Assembly: GCA_035361075.1 (NCBI GenBank)
Contig: DAOSBX010000003.1
Span: forward strand, 62,001 to 126,000
Length of the DNA: 64,000 nt
Direction of reading: 5' to 3'
Source: Candidatus Hydrogenedens sp.
GTDB taxonomy: Bacteria; Hydrogenedentota; Hydrogenedentia; Hydrogenedentales; Hydrogenedentaceae
Shown: piece after piece, positions 10,178 through 18,703 of the stretch
Layout: each line of letters starts with the position of its first letter
How positions within the stretch are numbered: position 1 is the first letter of the stretch
Notes under the pieces: model-generated
The model's database searches: none
The model's input: the letters and a program-made list of their open reading frames with translations, nothing else
Told to the model about the DNA's origin: nothing
Program-made: the position numbers and the translations under genes

Positions 10178-12391
10178 TTACTTTTGTATTTTGTTTATAA
10201 GTTCATTTATTTCCTGTATCTCCTCAGACGTAGGATTACTTTCTTTTGCTTTTTCAAGCCATAATTTTGCCTGTTCTTGATAGCCATTTTCAATTGCTAT
10301 ATTACATAAAAACATATATCTTTTACTTATTGAATAGGAAATTTTATCTGCATAATTTTGTGCAGAAGAAAAGTTACTATTGATAACACATTCCCGAACC
10401 AATTTTTCCCAAAGTTGGTTATCGTCACCTAAGAAATTTCCCCATCTTTCAATAAATTCTGTGGACTTATCTAATTTCCCATATATTTTTCCAAGTTTTA
10501 TTAGAAAATCCTTGTTATTTTGTTCCTTTTGAAATCCAGCAGATAACCACGCCTTAGCCAATGAAAGTAATCCTTTTTGTTCATAATAATCTGCTATCAT
10601 TAAGTAAGGCGGGGTAAATGAATCTCCACTTTTTGACAAAGGAACAGGAATATTATTAAATAGTATTTTTAGTTTCTCATATTGTTTTAACAAATCCTCT
10701 TTAGTTTTATCGTCTAACATATCAGAATCCTGTTGTAATACTTCCCATGCCTGTTCATAGTTGGATAGTCCCTTTGCAATCTTTAGGAAATTTAATTTTT
10801 CCTTTTGATTTAAATTTTTCTCAATTAAATATAAATGCATATATGAGTTATAAATGTGTATTAGGTCGTCTGGATTATTATTACCTGCCTTTATCTCGCT
10901 CTCAATTATTTTTATTTGTTGTCTTATGTTTTCTTTTTCAAAAGGATTCAAACTAATAGCCCTTTTTATATATTGTCTGGCATCGTCATAACGGTTGTTT
11001 TCCAAACATAGCAATGAAATTCCTCTTAACGCCTCTGTATTGTCAGGTTGTAATTCTAATAGTGCATTCCATGCTTGCCCTGCTTTATCAATGTACATAT
11101 CTTTTTTAGGTATTTCTTTACGGGCTTTTTTAGTCAAGATTCGTGCTAAATATTTCCAAGTTTCTGGATTTGAAGGGTAATTTCCTGCACAAGCCAACCA
11201 TAATCTTTCTGGGTCACGAAGCTCGTAAGTTAATTGAAAGCTGAATAACGTAAGGGCAAACAAAATAATGATGAGAAAAATAGTGGTAAAATAGCTAATA
11301 ATTTTCTTTTCTTCAAAAATATTTTGGAAAACAAAAAAACAAAGAATAACCGAACTTAAAATTAAAAAATAACTACTATTACACATGCTTAAATCAACTC
11401 TTTGGAAAACAGGGTAAATAATGACACTCAAAACCAATACTAAACATGAAAGAAAAGGCATGGTCTTGGAATTCCGATAAAAATAAAATCCTAATATGAA
11501 CAAGAAGCAAAGTATCATTACAGTAATGGGTATACTTAGAAAAGACTCTATTCCAAAATACTGTAATGGGAAAAAAGAAGTTGGGAAGAGAGTTAATATA
11601 AAAAATCCACTAATAGTATTAAAATAGTTGAATGGAAGAGTCGCTTCAAATAAATCTCTATGATAGTTATAGTTATATAAGGCAAAGAATATAAATGTAG
11701 AAAACAAAACACCGAACAGTATTACACCCGAATAAACGATAGTATGTTGAATAGACTCATTTTTTGATTTGTATAAGTATGAATAATATAGGACAGGAAT
11801 AATCATTACAATGCCAATAAAATGACTGAATACTGACAAAATAATTAAGATAATTGAATAAAACATGACAGATAAATAAGCTGAGGTATCCTCATCCCTT
11901 GTATATAAAAGAGCAAATAAAATTAATGCAAAGAATGAAGAAAGTAAGCCCCCACGATTAATAAGGAACGAAGTCGAATATATATTTAGCGGATGAACAA
12001 GGAATAAGCATGAAAGTAATAAAGCCAAAATTAAAGAAGTTATAGTTCTACTTTTACGGGCTAAAAGATTAAAAAGGAGAAGGGTGTTTAATGTATGTAA
12101 TAACCAATTGATAATGTAATGAAAGGAGGTTATGGAAGAAATTTTTTGGAAAAGAATAAAAGTAATGTATGTAAAAGGAATGTGTGGTTGGGTTTTGTAA
12201 AAATCAATATTTTCGTCAATATGTTTTGGAATTTCTCTAAATATATCTTCATCTTTACCAATAAAATCCTTTTGCCACGTTCCAGAAAATAATAAAAGGC
12301 TAATAAAAAATAACAAACAACACCCTATTAATAAGATTATATTAGACAGGGGTGTTATTTTAGTGTTATTTTGTGGTTGTTGTTGATTCAT
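10178..12391 (-). CDS. Multipass membrane protein with C-terminal TPR repeats (TMTC/GT-C-like)
   Basis: A 737-aa protein. About eleven hydrophobic segments fill residues 20-390 and TPR-like helical repeats fill about 400-737. The membrane part has IPFTYITFILFQ, FHYIINWLLHTLNTLLLF, FLVHPLNIYSTSFLINRGG and FALLYTRDED. This layout matches the large family of bacterial TMTC-like proteins (GT-C membrane glycosyltransferase homologues with TPR tails). An early acidic DFIGKDEDIF stands where GT-C enzymes carry a catalytic acidic motif. A protein O-glycosyltransferase is possible but unproven. It sits between feoB (42 bp upstream) and the aminotransferase gene. Confidence 0.65.
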   Translation of the reverse strand: MNQQQPQNNTKITPLSNIILLIGCCLLFFISLLLFSGTWQKDFIGKDEDIFREIPKHIDENIDFYKTQPHIPFTYITFILFQKISSITSFHYIINWLLHTLNTLLLFNLLARKSRTITSLILALLLSCLFLVHPLNIYSTSFLINRGGLLSSFFALILFALLYTRDEDTSAYLSVMFYSIILIILSVFSHFIGIVMIIPVLYYSYLYKSKNESIQHTIVYSGVILFGVLFSTFIFFALYNYNYHRDLFEATLPFNYFNTISGFFILTLFPTSFFPLQYFGIESFLSIPITVMILCFLFILGFYFYRNSKTMPFLSCLVLVLSVIIYPVFQRVDLSMCNSSYFLILSSVILCFFVFQNIFEEKKIISYFTTIFLIIILFALTLFSFQLTYELRDPERLWLACAGNYPSNPETWKYLARILTKKARKEIPKKDMYIDKAGQAWNALLELQPDNTEALRGISLLCLENNRYDDARQYIKRAISLNPFEKENIRQQIKIIESEIKAGNNNPDDLIHIYNSYMHLYLIEKNLNQKEKLNFLKIAKGLSNYEQAWEVLQQDSDMLDDKTKEDLLKQYEKLKILFNNIPVPLSKSGDSFTPPYLMIADYYEQKGLLSLAKAWLSAGFQKEQNNKDFLIKLGKIYGKLDKSTEFIERWGNFLGDDNQLWEKLVRECVINSNFSSAQNYADKISYSISKRYMFLCNIAIENGYQEQAKLWLEKAKESNPTSEEIQEINELINKIQK

Positions 12392-12433
12392 TTTTCTAAA
12401 TTTAGTATATCTATTTTTTTGAGAAGTAAGGGA

Positions 12434-14581
12434 TTATGTTCCCAATGATAATAAATACCCAATATGAAAAACAATCAATGAAACTAAAAAAGCAATAGAG
12501 GTTGAGAAAAATAAAGAAAAAATAGGCCAGCGAATACTCCTTGTTTCTCTTCCAATAGTAACTAATGTTGCTATACAAGGGGAATAGAGCATTACAAATA
12601 CCATCATAGTAAACGCACGTAGCGGATACCAATCATTACTGGTAGATATAATTGTAGAAAGTGATTCTGGTTCATCGTCATTTTCTTCGTTGTCTATGCT
12701 ATAAACTGTTGCCAAACTACCGACAATGACTTCTTTAGCTGCCATTCCACCAATAAGAGCGATATTTACTTTCCAGTCGAATCCTATATGTTTTGTTAGG
12801 GGTTCTATAGTTTTACCTAAAACACCCGCAATACTATGTTCAATTTTATTTCCTGTTTGTGTTGCGACCCGTTGATGTGGAAGAGGCATATAAAACAATG
12901 CCCACATAATAATATTTACTGCTAAAATTAAAGTTCCTGCTTTTCGAATATACATCCATGTACGTCCCCATGTATGTCTAAAAACGCTTCTGAACACTGG
13001 GATATGATATGGAGGTAGTTCCAATACAAATGGAGTTTGTTCTCCATGTATGATAAAGCGACTAAGCACAAAGGCACTGATAAGAGCCACAACCCAAGAA
13101 AGTAACCATAAAATTAGCATAACGAGGGTGCGATATTGCTGGAAAAAAGCACCTATCAGCAAAGCATAAACAGGCAATTTCGCACCGCAACTCATGAAAG
13201 GAACAACAAGCATAGTTACAATTTTATCTTTCCGTTCATGGAGCGTTCTGGTTGCAAGAATTCCAGGTACAGCACAACCACCAGCCCCAAGTCCACCAGA
13301 AATTATTAAGGCTAATATAGACCTACCTTGTAATCCAAAAGTGCGCATAAGGCGGTCTAATATAAAAGCTATCCGTGCAACATACCCAGTGTCCTCTAAA
13401 CTGGATATTAAGAAAAATAGTACAAAAATAAGCGGGATAAAACTTAATACTGCTCCTACACCACCAATAATGCCATCTGTTATCAAAGAATGGATGGCTG
13501 GATATTTAGGTTCAAGAAATGTAAACTGCACGGAAATAATTTTAAATATTTCTTCAAATAATTCAATAGGACTAACCCATCCTGTTGGTAAAGGCAACCA
13601 TTTCCACTCCTGAGTTGTTTTGAAAACAATAAAAAATAAAGAACCAACCACCCCTAATAAAAGAAAAGGTCCTACAATACGATTACACACAATATTGTCT
13701 ATCTGGTCTGTTATGTTCTGCTTTGCTTCTCCAGTGTAACTTACACATTCCCTAATTGCACCCGAAGCAAAACCATATCTCCTTTGAGAAATAACTACTG
13801 AGGAGTCTTCGTTTTCATGTTGTTCTATTTCCTTAATCCCTTTTTCTACTTCCTTATGTATTTCTTTTAATTCACTCTCAGAAATAAAAGTGTCCAAGTA
13901 ATGAGTGACTTCAAAGTCCTTTTCCAATAACTTTATAGCGAACCAACGTGATTTCGTTTTTTCTTCGTTAGGAAGGAATTCGGAGATAATTTCGGATAAA
14001 GATTCAACAACAGAGTCGACTTCATGTCCGTAAATCACTGGTTTAGGTAAAATGGATGTATTGTTAGTTATAAAAGAATAAATAATCTGCTTTAGTTCAG
14101 CAATTCCTTCCCCTTGGTTTGCTACGGTTGGAATTACAGGGATATTCAGAATGCGAGACAATTGCTTATGGTCAATAAGGATACCCCGTTTTCGTGCTAT
14201 ATCACTCATATTTAAGGCTATAATGAAAGGCTTTCCCAATTCTATTATTTGAGTCGTTAAATAAAGATTCCGTTCCAGATTTAATGAATCAACAACATTG
14301 ATAATTAAATCTATATCTGATTTTAAAATTTGATTCCTTGCAATCTTTTCCTCTTCTGTGTATGGTGTCAGCGAATAAATTCCAGGTAAATCTTCAATCA
14401 GGATTTTTATTCCATTAATCTCAAATGAACCTAACTTCCGTTCTACGGTAACCCCAGGATAATTACTTACTTCTTGTAGTCCCCCAGTTATCTCATTAAA
14501 AATAGAACTTTTCCCCGAGTTTGGATTTCCGACAATAATTATTCGTGGTTGTTTTGAAGAGGCTCGACGAGAATATGCCAT
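12434..14581 (-). CDS. feoB: Ferrous iron transport protein B
   Basis: A 715-aa FeoB. The N-terminal G-domain has GNPNSGKSS (residues 18-26), EDLPGIYSL (G3) and NMSD (G4). A helical spacer follows, then the membrane region with two Gate-like motifs: GGLGAGGCAVPGI with MSCGAKLPVYALL, and GGMAAKEVIVGS with MLYSPCIATLVTI. FeoB imports Fe2+ across the inner membrane. Its start overlaps the 3' end of feoA by 43 bp, and no later start leaves room before the G1 loop. It is the last gene of a four-gene, fully overlapping iron operon. Confidence 0.97.
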   Translation of the reverse strand: MAYSRRASSKQPRIIIVGNPNSGKSSIFNEITGGLQEVSNYPGVTVERKLGSFEINGIKILIEDLPGIYSLTPYTEEEKIARNQILKSDIDLIINVVDSLNLERNLYLTTQIIELGKPFIIALNMSDIARKRGILIDHKQLSRILNIPVIPTVANQGEGIAELKQIIYSFITNNTSILPKPVIYGHEVDSVVESLSEIISEFLPNEEKTKSRWFAIKLLEKDFEVTHYLDTFISESELKEIHKEVEKGIKEIEQHENEDSSVVISQRRYGFASGAIRECVSYTGEAKQNITDQIDNIVCNRIVGPFLLLGVVGSLFFIVFKTTQEWKWLPLPTGWVSPIELFEEIFKIISVQFTFLEPKYPAIHSLITDGIIGGVGAVLSFIPLIFVLFFLISSLEDTGYVARIAFILDRLMRTFGLQGRSILALIISGGLGAGGCAVPGILATRTLHERKDKIVTMLVVPFMSCGAKLPVYALLIGAFFQQYRTLVMLILWLLSWVVALISAFVLSRFIIHGEQTPFVLELPPYHIPVFRSVFRHTWGRTWMYIRKAGTLILAVNIIMWALFYMPLPHQRVATQTGNKIEHSIAGVLGKTIEPLTKHIGFDWKVNIALIGGMAAKEVIVGSLATVYSIDNEENDDEPESLSTIISTSNDWYPLRAFTMMVFVMLYSPCIATLVTIGRETRSIRWPIFSLFFSTSIAFLVSLIVFHIGYLLSLGT

Positions 14582-14832
14582 GCATCTTTTCTCCGTAACG
14601 CGAGGAAATATCCTTTCAGTTCAATTTCTATTGGGTCTCCTAATGGAGCCTCTCGGCTAACTTTTACTTCTGTTCCAGGTGTTAAGCCCAAGTCTAATAA
14701 CCTTTTTCTATATGTCGGGGGACCGCCTCTTATCCCTATCACTTTAGCAAGTTGTCCCTCTTTTAAATCACTAAGTCTTGGAGTATATCCTTGTAGTTTA
14801 TGTTTACACGGATTATTGGATGATGGTTCCAT
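14539..14832 (-). CDS. feoA: Ferrous iron transport protein A
   Basis: A 97-aa SH3-like FeoA. It contains LSDLKEGQLAKVIGI, RKRLLDLGLTPGTEVKVSREAPLGDPIEIELKG in separate family-typical blocks, and ALRRKDAWHILVE. It is a cytosolic partner of FeoB, probably a regulator of the transporter. The gene overlaps feoB by 43 bp at its 3' end and the Cys-rich membrane gene by 20 bp at its 5' end, which implies coupled translation. The N-terminal 18 residues (SSNNPCKHK) precede the usual FeoA start and may be an extension forced by the overlap. Confidence 0.95.
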   Translation of the reverse strand: MEPSSNNPCKHKLQGYTPRLSDLKEGQLAKVIGIRGGPPTYRKRLLDLGLTPGTEVKVSREAPLGDPIEIELKGYFLALRRKDAWHILVEPLQNNHE

Positions 14833-15043
14833 TTTTATTCACGCTCTCCTTTAATATAGCACCTATTTTCACTTCAGAAGGGAATTTTTGACATGTACAC
14901 TTTATTGTTTGAATATATGGACATTCTTGACATTGATAGGGATTACATTCTATACATCTACTCTTTAAATTTCGTCTAATTATGGTATATAAATAAATCG
15001 AAGCCATTACTAATGCGCATGTGATAATTAAATACTCAATCAT
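14813..15043 (-). CDS. FeoB-associated Cys-rich membrane protein
   Basis: A 76-aa protein with one N-terminal transmembrane helix (MIEYLIITCALVMASIYLY). A short cytoplasmic cysteine cluster follows: CIECNPYQCQECPY, then IKCTCQKF. Small proteins of this design are regularly encoded beside feoAB (the FeoB-associated Cys-rich family, sometimes compared to FeoC). The cysteines may bind iron or a cluster. It overlaps the regulator gene by 8 bp and feoA by 20 bp. Confidence 0.85.
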   Translation of the reverse strand: MIEYLIITCALVMASIYLYTIIRRNLKSRCIECNPYQCQECPYIQTIKCTCQKFPSEVKIGAILKESVNKNGTIIQ

Positions 15044-15503
15044 TTATGGTTTCCCCAATATTTTTAGTTGAATTTTGCATGCCAAAGGATGAAGGTGATG
15101 AATTGTCCTCTATGAATCGAGTCATTTTTTTAGCAACCTTATCTAAAATAAGATGTTCAATAAGGCATGCTTGCTTTGTAGCGGTTTCTTTGTCTAATTG
15201 AAGATATGAATAAAAAAAATGGCACAACATATTGAAATTACTATTTACTTCTGCTAATTGTTTTTTACCGCGATTAGTTAATTCAAGATAACGGTGAGGC
15301 AATTTTTCGACAACCCAATTTAAATCTTTTAAGTGTGACAATGCTATACACACGGCACTTCTTGACACCCCTAATAAAGAAGCCACATCAGTTGCTCTTG
15401 CAAAACCATTTCTTTCATTTAAATCTTGAATTGCCCAAAGATAGTGAATTCGGGAATGCGTCAGCTTTTTTGATTTAGGATATTTTAATCGATGTATTTC
15501 CAT
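15036..15503 (-). CDS. DtxR/MntR-family metalloregulator
   Basis: A 155-aa regulator. The winged-helix N-domain has THSRIHYLWAIQDL and ARATDVASLLGVSRSAVCIALSHLKDLNWV as its helix-turn-helix region. The dimerization domain follows (CHFFYSYLQLDKETATKQACLIEH), and its Glu/His residues correspond to the DtxR metal sites. As first gene of the feo operon it most likely represses the operon when Fe2+ (or Mn2+) is plentiful. There is no C-terminal SH3 domain, as in MntR-like members. A palindrome lies 12-31 bp upstream of the start and is the obvious candidate operator. Confidence 0.88.
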   Translation of the reverse strand: MEIHRLKYPKSKKLTHSRIHYLWAIQDLNERNGFARATDVASLLGVSRSAVCIALSHLKDLNWVVEKLPHRYLELTNRGKKQLAEVNSNFNMLCHFFYSYLQLDKETATKQACLIEHLILDKVAKKMTRFIEDNSSPSSFGMQNSTKNIGETIND

Positions 15504-15514
15504 GTTATTCTTTA

Positions 15515-15534
15515 TTGTTAAGTATATTTAACAA
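15515..15534 (-). promoter_or_regulatory. Candidate DtxR-type operator of the feo operon
   Basis: The 20-bp element TTGTTAAGTATATTTAACAA has two perfect 7-bp arms (TTGTTAA at 15515-15521, TTAACAA at 15528-15534) around a 6-bp centre. It lies just upstream of the first gene of the feo operon, which itself encodes a DtxR-type regulator. Size, symmetry and position suit autoregulation by that protein. Binding is inferred. Confidence 0.55.
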
Positions 15535-15575
15535 ACTAACAAAAAAAATATAAGAATAATTTCAAGATACAAAAA

Positions 15576-15652
15576 TGGCGGAGACGACGAGACTTGAACT
15601 CGCGACCTCTGCCGTGACAGGGCAGCGTTCTAACCAACTGAACTACGTCTCC
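15576..15652 (-). tRNA. tRNA-Asp (GTC)
   Basis: On the minus strand the acceptor arm GGAGACG/CGTCTCC pairs over 7 bp. The D-arm is GTTC/GAAC around AGTTGGTTA. The anticodon arm is CTGCC/GGCAG with loop CTGTCAC, giving anticodon GTC. The T-arm is GCGAG/CTCGT (closing G-T) with loop TTCAAGT. Discriminator G is followed by an encoded CCA (included in the coordinates). It has its own promoter just upstream. Confidence 0.96.
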
Positions 15653-15663
15653 GCTTGGCTATT

Positions 15664-15693
15664 ATTATAATATATCCTACATTTTCTATTCAA
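15664..15693 (-). promoter_or_regulatory. Promoter of tRNA-Asp
   Basis: Reading leftward: -35 TTGAAT (15688-15693), 18-bp spacer, perfect -10 TATAAT (15664-15669). The mature tRNA begins 12 bp downstream of the -10 box, which fits a start a few bases before the tRNA. Confidence 0.7.
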
Positions 15694-15703
15694 CTAATGA
15701 AAT

Positions 15704-17173
15704 TTATGAAGTGCCTGCTATGCTGTTGCCATCTTTATCTATTGCTATACCAGATGGGGATATATTCCATTTATAGTGCTTACTCTTTTCAATGAATTCA
15801 GTCTCTGTTAAAGCAAAAGCAGGACTTATTTCGATAAAAAAGGTTTCGTTATTCTGCATCATGTTTTGGATTTGATAGCCTGCTTTTTCGAGCCATTGTC
15901 CCCAAAAAGCATTCATGCTTTTTCTCGCCTCTACTACGCTGTTTTTCCCATCATACTGTTTTATTGGTGTGTATTCGCCTAACCTTCCAATTTCTACTGC
16001 GACAGGAGCATGGCTTGTATAACGTAATGCATCGAATATAAATGTTTCAAACTTGTAGCCATTTGGTTGGGATGGTTTTAATAAATGACCATTCTCATCA
16101 ATATAAGGTATTTTTTTATGTGCCTTATGCCATGGAAAATCCTTAAATTTATTGTATACTTTTTTTACAAATTCAAGAGAGATAATATGCATTGCAGGGT
16201 TTCCTGCAAAAAACTTTATACTCCCGTCAATGTCTAATTCGAGTAATTGTGGGTAAATATCCAGTTCAGAATATTCAATAACCCGATATACACCATCGCA
16301 AAGACAGTGAACGCCTACAGGTTCCCTGAGGTCTGATTTTCGGATAATTTTGGAGGACATCTCTGCGTTATTCAAAACATGGTAGCCTATAAAACGTGGG
16401 TCTGCAACCTTTACAGCCCAATTATCCACCTGAAAGTAACTTAAGATTTCCACCCCTCTACCTTTTGCGTCATCAATAACATCTTGTTCAATAATAGTCT
16501 GTATTGTGCCCCCATGTCCATTTGGATTCATTGCTATTGAATATGGAGAATCCAGAATAAATTTTCCAGTCTCATCGAGACAAGGCACCATAGGTTGAAC
16601 AGGGAAATAAACATTTTTAGGATTTAATCCAAAGTAATTATTTTTTTCGAAAAATGCTGTTGTTTCTTTTTTATTCCATTCGCTAACCATGATATACAGA
16701 GGTATATCACAGTTATATTTCTTCTGCAAATTAATAACCTTTTCTACATGATATTGAAAGAGAGATTTACCCGTAATCGGACCGATGGGATAGGTCCCTT
16801 TAGGACCATCAAATCCTAATCGTGTTCCCTGCCCACCTGCGACAAGAAATAGACCTACTTTACCATTTCGTAGTGTCTCTTCTCCACATTCGTATGCTTC
16901 ACGCTCTTTTGAATTTTCCGAGTCCATTAATGGGATTATCGGTATTGGAATAATCTGGCTAAATACTTCTGGTTCTGGAGTTGTCAAAATCCATTTATTT
17001 GCAAGATTTGCCATTAACTCAAAATCGATTTTCGCTAATTGGTTTATTAAATGGTTCCGCTGTGAATTGTTTAAGTTCTCCCAGAACTTAAAAACATGCT
17101 CTTGCCCAAATTTGAAAACGTTGTCTCGTATTTCCTTTTCTTTTTCTGGTGCAATGATTAATTGAGTATTCAT
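15704..17173 (-). CDS. UDP-N-acetylhexosamine/UDP-sugar pyrophosphorylase (UDPGP family)
   Basis: A 489-aa nucleotidyltransferase of the eukaryote-like UDPGP family (UAP1/AGX type) rather than the GalU or GlmU type. Diagnostic sequences are VAGGQGTRLGFDGPKG (nucleotide loop, about residues 113-128), YIMVSEWN, the uridine-binding MNPNGHGGT, and QVDNWAVKVADPRFIGYH. It would make UDP-GlcNAc, UDP-GalNAc or UDP-Glc from UTP and the sugar-1-phosphate. It is the last gene of a leftward operon that begins with an N-acetylglucosamine-kinase-like gene, consistent with amino-sugar salvage. Exact sugar specificity is unresolved. Confidence 0.88.
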   Translation of the reverse strand: MNTQLIIAPEKEKEIRDNVFKFGQEHVFKFWENLNNSQRNHLINQLAKIDFELMANLANKWILTTPEPEVFSQIIPIPIIPLMDSENSKEREAYECGEETLRNGKVGLFLVAGGQGTRLGFDGPKGTYPIGPITGKSLFQYHVEKVINLQKKYNCDIPLYIMVSEWNKKETTAFFEKNNYFGLNPKNVYFPVQPMVPCLDETGKFILDSPYSIAMNPNGHGGTIQTIIEQDVIDDAKGRGVEILSYFQVDNWAVKVADPRFIGYHVLNNAEMSSKIIRKSDLREPVGVHCLCDGVYRVIEYSELDIYPQLLELDIDGSIKFFAGNPAMHIISLEFVKKVYNKFKDFPWHKAHKKIPYIDENGHLLKPSQPNGYKFETFIFDALRYTSHAPVAVEIGRLGEYTPIKQYDGKNSVVEARKSMNAFWGQWLEKAGYQIQNMMQNNETFFIEISPAFALTETEFIEKSKHYKWNISPSGIAIDKDGNSIAGTS

Positions 17174-17174
17174 T

Positions 17175-17555
17175 TTACCAATATGGACTCCATGCTTTAC
17201 CGTATTTATTCATTTCTTGTCGTTGTTTATAATTTGGGAGCAAACCAGGTTTGCACCCTTCTGTGATTTCATATTTTGAACCACATCCATCACATATTCC
17301 ATAATCAAAACCAGGTTGTTCTAATGGTTCTTCACACCTCGGACAGACAGGTTGAAACCGTTTATAAACCTCCTGAAGATTAGGAAATTCTAATCCACAA
17401 CATGGACATGTTGTCATGTGTGATATTCGACGCCATGCCCGTGAGAACATTCGGTCTCCATTGCAAATGCGACAGTAAATCTGTCTGCCTGGAATAGGTC
17501 TGACCTCTTCCTTCGTCGGTTTCTTTTCAGAATTTCCCCAACCAAATAACGGCAT
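17175..17555 (-). CDS. Tandem zinc-ribbon protein
   Basis: A 126-aa protein with four CxxC pairs: YCRICNG, TTCPCCG, PVCPRCE and GICDGCG. They form two likely zinc ribbons, and the flanks are basic (RAWRRISHM) and aromatic (GKAWSPYW). No catalytic motif is visible. It lies 4 bp downstream of the DUF1573 gene and ends 1 bp before the pyrophosphorylase gene. A nucleic-acid or protein-binding role is possible but not supported by anything specific. Confidence 0.75.
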   Translation of the reverse strand: MPLFGWGNSEKKPTKEEVRPIPGRQIYCRICNGDRMFSRAWRRISHMTTCPCCGLEFPNLQEVYKRFQPVCPRCEEPLEQPGFDYGICDGCGSKYEITEGCKPGLLPNYKQRQEMNKYGKAWSPYW

Positions 17556-17559
17556 ATTT

Positions 17560-18693
17560 CTATTCCTGAACTCCTAATGTAAGTGTTTTTAACAATACAT
17601 GTTCATTATATTCTTTTCCATTAACACGGAGTTTCAAGTCAAGCACTCCAGAGGTGCCTTTTTCTATCCCTTTAGGCATAACTTCTATTTTGAGTCCCGT
17701 TGTATTAGAGAGAATATTTTGAATAGTAAAAATATCAGGGATAAATTGATGTGAAATAACCTCTATCGTTTCCGTTTCTGTTTCTGGCAAAATTTCGATT
17801 ATATTCTTCATCGGGATATTTGATGGTGTAGGCATGATATTTAACGGTTTCGGAAATGGATAGTTTATTTTATAGGGTGCAATTACTGAACCTTTGACTT
17901 TTAATGGGACTTCTGGAAATCGGTCAATATTTGTGCTTAAAAAGAATTCTCGTGTAAATTCACCTGGGGAAAGTTTCGGAGTTGTTTTTATGGTTAGCAT
18001 GTATTCAATTGGCTCTTCTGATTTTATCTTTACCAAATCAGGAATCAAATCACTCTCTATGTTTTCTGGAAGATTCCTTTCATATATTTTAAAAATCTCT
18101 AATGGTTTCTTCATGAACTTTTGCGTTATATGAATCTTTTGTTCTAATAATGTTCCCTTTTGAAAATTACCAAACTGAACTTCTTCCGGTTCAAAAATAA
18201 ATTCTGGCTCAATATGAGCCTTTACTTTAAGTTCTAACACTGGGTTTTTGTAATCGTTTGAGAAAATGGTGAGTGTCTTTTCTGAATAAAATCCCACAAC
18301 ACGAGATGGATAGATTGTAATAAGAATATATCCTTCGCCATTAGGAGGTATTACATTTTGTCCTGCAGGAATGGTACCCTGTGTGCAGGCACAGGATGTG
18401 CGAATATCTTTCAAACTTAATACCGCCTTACCTCTATTAAAGACTTTTAACTTTTTTGTCGTTTCTACATCGTTAGGAACAGTTCCCATATCAAAAATAG
18501 AACCTGTTTCTAACTCAATTTGGGCAGTTTCACCTTGATTTGAACCCAGAGGTGGTAAAGAAGGTTGATACGGACTTTCAATCTGATTTTCTTCCGACCT
18601 TTGTTGTTGCGATTTTACAACAATGAACAAAACAAAGAGACAACATAGAAAAAGAACAGAAAAAACAATATATTGCGTTCTAAAAATTTTCAT
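17560..18693 (-). CDS. Membrane-anchored DUF1573 protein
   Basis: A 377-aa protein with one N-terminal transmembrane anchor or uncleaved signal (about residues 8-27). A DUF1573 immunoglobulin-like domain follows: FDMGTVPNDVETTKKL, VFNRGKAVLSLKDIRTSCACTQG, and the GYILITIYPS strand. More beta-sandwich sequence runs through FEPEEVQFGNFQKG. DUF1573 is common in Bacteroidetes and PVC-like genomes and has no settled function. It lies 10 bp downstream of the kinase-like gene and 4 bp upstream of the zinc-ribbon gene, so it belongs to the same operon. Confidence 0.85.
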   Translation of the reverse strand: MKIFRTQYIVFSVLFLCCLFVLFIVVKSQQQRSEENQIESPYQPSLPPLGSNQGETAQIELETGSIFDMGTVPNDVETTKKLKVFNRGKAVLSLKDIRTSCACTQGTIPAGQNVIPPNGEGYILITIYPSRVVGFYSEKTLTIFSNDYKNPVLELKVKAHIEPEFIFEPEEVQFGNFQKGTLLEQKIHITQKFMKKPLEIFKIYERNLPENIESDLIPDLVKIKSEEPIEYMLTIKTTPKLSPGEFTREFFLSTNIDRFPEVPLKVKGSVIAPYKINYPFPKPLNIMPTPSNIPMKNIIEILPETETETIEVISHQFIPDIFTIQNILSNTTGLKIEVMPKGIEKGTSGVLDLKLRVNGKEYNEHVLLKTLTLGVQE

Positions 18694-18703
18694 AAGGAAA
18701 CAT

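Noticed and set aside
12411..12632. 73-aa minus-strand frame at the end of feoB
   Set aside because: It lies almost wholly inside the feoB coding region in another frame, with no ribosome site or known domain.
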